A stretch of DNA of 51,996 nt, taken from the NCBI GenBank assembly GCA_944389615.1, contig CALXNA010000023.1, positions 1 to 51,996 on the forward strand, given 5' to 3'. This DNA comes from an uncultured Anaerobiospirillum sp. Lineage in GTDB: Bacteria; Pseudomonadota; Gammaproteobacteria; Enterobacterales; Succinivibrionaceae. Shown piece by piece: positions 50,542-51,996 of this stretch (positions within the stretch are counted from its first letter, which is position 1; the number at the start of each line of letters is the position of its first letter). The notes beneath the pieces are model-generated. The model did no database searches, was not told where the DNA came from, and was given only the letters and a program-made list of their open reading frames with translations. The translations under genes were made by a program, and so were the position numbers.

Positions 50542-51996
50542 CTACTTGTCTTGATCCGACTTCGACTGATCGCGCTTGTTAAAGAAGCGGCCGACCAAAC
50601 CCGAGACCTTGGAGCTGAGCTCTTCGGTCACATTCTTAACCTTGGTGCTGACCTCGTCGCTCATGTCTTTGCCCGAGGCGATCAGATCCTTGATCCGAGC
50701 GCTGGCCTCGGGCATGTTCTGGTCGAGGAGGTTCATGACCTTGGCCTTAGCCTCCGGCAGGTCTTGGTCGATCAACTGCTTGACCCGAGCTCCGGTCTCC
50801 TGCAGTTTGCGCTCAAACTCGCGCTGCATCAGGTCACTGAGCTCCGGCTCGGCCTTTGGCTTGCTCAGGTAGAGCTCTGCCTCCGTGACTTCCTCACCAC
50901 GGGCCTTGGCTTGGGCCTCTGCGATCTGCTGGTCTTTGGCGGTGGCCGCCTCGGCCAAGGTGCTCAGTACCATGGCGTCACTGAGCTCAGTGGCGCCGAG
51001 CTTCTGCGCCTCATAGCGGTAGCGGTTGGCTATGAAGCGGGCGTCATCCTCAGGACTTAAGCACGGGGGCAGCTTGCCTTGCGGGCATGGCGGCAGTTTG
51101 CGCAGATCAAAGGACGTAGCTCCGGCCATCACCTGCTGATGACGCGCGTAGTCGTAGCACAGGCCCACCTCGGCGCGGCGCTCTTCATAAGCGGACGGCC
51201 AAGGCAAGTTCTGGCGCGCGACCAACTGCTGCATCAGGTCAAGGCGGTGCAGGATCTCAACTTCAGCCCAGCGGGCTTCCATTAAGAACCAGTACTGGGC
51301 CTTGTTCTGCACCCAACGGCACTGATGGTGATCAATGACCACGCTGTGCGTGCCATTGGTCAAATGGCAGCTGGCGCGGAAGTTGAGCACGCGGTCGGCG
51401 TACCATTGGGCCAAGGTGCAGGCCTCACGCAACAGCGCTTCGACCTCGCCAACCATCACCGTGATGCGCGCACGGGTGACGTCCGGCAACAGAAGCTCGT
51501 TGCGCTTGATCTCGGCCAAGTGCAACGCGTTGATGACGTCCGGGAAGGCAATGCCTGCAAGGACGCTGTACGGGTGCTCTGGCGTAACCCGCGGATCAGC
51601 CGTATAGATGTCCTCTAACCGCAGCTGATCCCAAGCAAGCGGCGTCTTGAGCAGCGGCAGCCATGCGAGCGCCTCATGCGGTGCGTTCTGAGCGCGCTCG
51701 TGCTCTTGGCTCAGCTGCATAACGCTCAAGCCGAGGTTGAAGTGAGCGTTAGCCTCTTCGGAGACCGAGCCGCACTCATCCCAGCCCAAGTAAGCTGCCG
51801 ACTTGCAGTCAGCGGTGACCGCAAAGCCTTGGCCCTTATTGGTATCGCGCCAAGCGGTGGCAAAGGCGACACGCAGTCGCGCGCCGACGTCAGCGGTGAC
51901 CTGCCGTTCGGCCCAATCAGCCCCGCGCTCCGCCTGCGGCAGCAGCTGCTCTAAGAGCACGTTGGCACCGAGGTGGTAGCTGTTGGCGCCCGCAAC
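50542..51996 (-). CDS. Unknown protein, partial at the 5' end
   Basis: The frame is open from the window edge (first codons V-A-G-A-N-S-Y-H-L) to the stop, at least 484 aa, and no start can be assigned. The N-terminal and middle parts are helical and globular-looking with several Trp/His residues (H-L-T-N-G-T-H-S-V-V-I-D-H-H-Q-C). I do not recognise a family. The last 100 residues are amphipathic repeats (V-K-Q-L-I-D-Q-D-L-P-E-A, V-M-N-L-L-D-Q-N-M-P-E-A, I-K-D-L-I-A-S-G), likely a coiled coil or membrane-surface helix. A strong terminator follows. Confidence 0.6.
   Translation of the reverse strand, partial: VAGANSYHLGANVLLEQLLPQAERGADWAERQVTADVGARLRVAFATAWRDTNKGQGFAVTADCKSAAYLGWDECGSVSEEANAHFNLGLSVMQLSQEHERAQNAPHEALAWLPLLKTPLAWDQLRLEDIYTADPRVTPEHPYSVLAGIAFPDVINALHLAEIKRNELLLPDVTRARITVMVGEVEALLREACTLAQWYADRVLNFRASCHLTNGTHSVVIDHHQCRWVQNKAQYWFLMEARWAEVEILHRLDLMQQLVARQNLPWPSAYEERRAEVGLCYDYARHQQVMAGATSFDLRKLPPCPQGKLPPCLSPEDDARFIANRYRYEAQKLGATELSDAMVLSTLAEAATAKDQQIAEAQAKARGEEVTEAELYLSKPKAEPELSDLMQREFERKLQETGARVKQLIDQDLPEAKAKVMNLLDQNMPEASARIKDLIASGKDMSDEVSTKVKNVTEELSSKVSGLVGRFFNKRDQSKSDQDK

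Noticed and set aside
1..51996. tRNA, rRNA or riboswitch genes
   Set aside because: I looked for T-loop and other conserved motifs and saw none that I could support; a covariance search would be needed to be certain.

Overview
The window looks like chromosome from a GC-rich, motile, Gram-negative gammaproteobacterium. Three things point there: the polar-flagellum/chemotaxis synteny flhA-flhF-flhG-fliA-cheY-cheZ-cheA-cheB-motA-motB-parC-parP-cheW-DUF2802, the gammaproteobacterial gene yqcC, and kdsB for LPS. The long Ala/Pro/Lys-rich extensions and the sugar-acid genes would fit an anaerobic gut lineage such as Succinivibrionaceae, but that placement is a guess.

Layout. 1-950 holds a 3 x ~206-bp repeat array and the promoter of a membrane metallophosphoesterase gene (950-3256, +). 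A twice-frameshifted IS1634-like transposase follows (3297-4755, -). From 4764 to 28627 one continuous minus-strand locus encodes flagellar export (FlhA), polar placement and number control (FlhF, FlhG), sigma-28 (FliA), the core chemotaxis pathway (CheY, CheZ, CheA, CheB, CheW), a MotA/MotB stator pair, the ParC/ParP polar array-positioning pair and a giant DUF2802-type membrane protein. The gaps before flhA, flhF, flhG, fliA, cheY, cheB and motA each contain a sequence matching the sigma-54 -24/-12 element at exact GG-N10-GC spacing. Strong terminators after cheA and cheB lie directly upstream of the next sigma-54 site, so the locus appears to be several sigma-54 units rather than one operon.

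28810-34375 (all -) carries yqcC, yqgF, a DnaC-like ATPase with a very long disordered N-terminus, a ferric-reductase-like flavocytochrome and a secreted cupin. 34962-36539 (+) is an Aer-type PAS chemoreceptor. It converges on a tail-anchored protein with a degenerate J-like N-terminus (36608-38515, -). 38742-41582 is a divergent sugar-acid module (RpiB-like isomerase / SDR and 2-hydroxyacid dehydrogenase) around a cluster of GAAAC/GTTTC palindromes, flanked by two copies of a 33-bp hairpin repeat. Next come a truncated NtrC-type DNA-binding domain beside possible IS200/IS605 end hairpins, then kdsB, a double-sized Lon protease (1586 aa), a basic H1-like protein, a 4 x ~124-bp repeat array and an unknown ORF running off the right edge.

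The most unusual points are FliA with a 250-residue coiled-coil/basic extension, Lon with about 800 extra residues including an H1-like tail, the enlarged DUF2802 protein, the DnaC-like ATPase lacking the Walker B glutamate, a dispersed repeat family sharing a GCGGC/GCCGC hairpin and a GGTCTCTAAGG box at three loci, and the serial sigma-54 sites.
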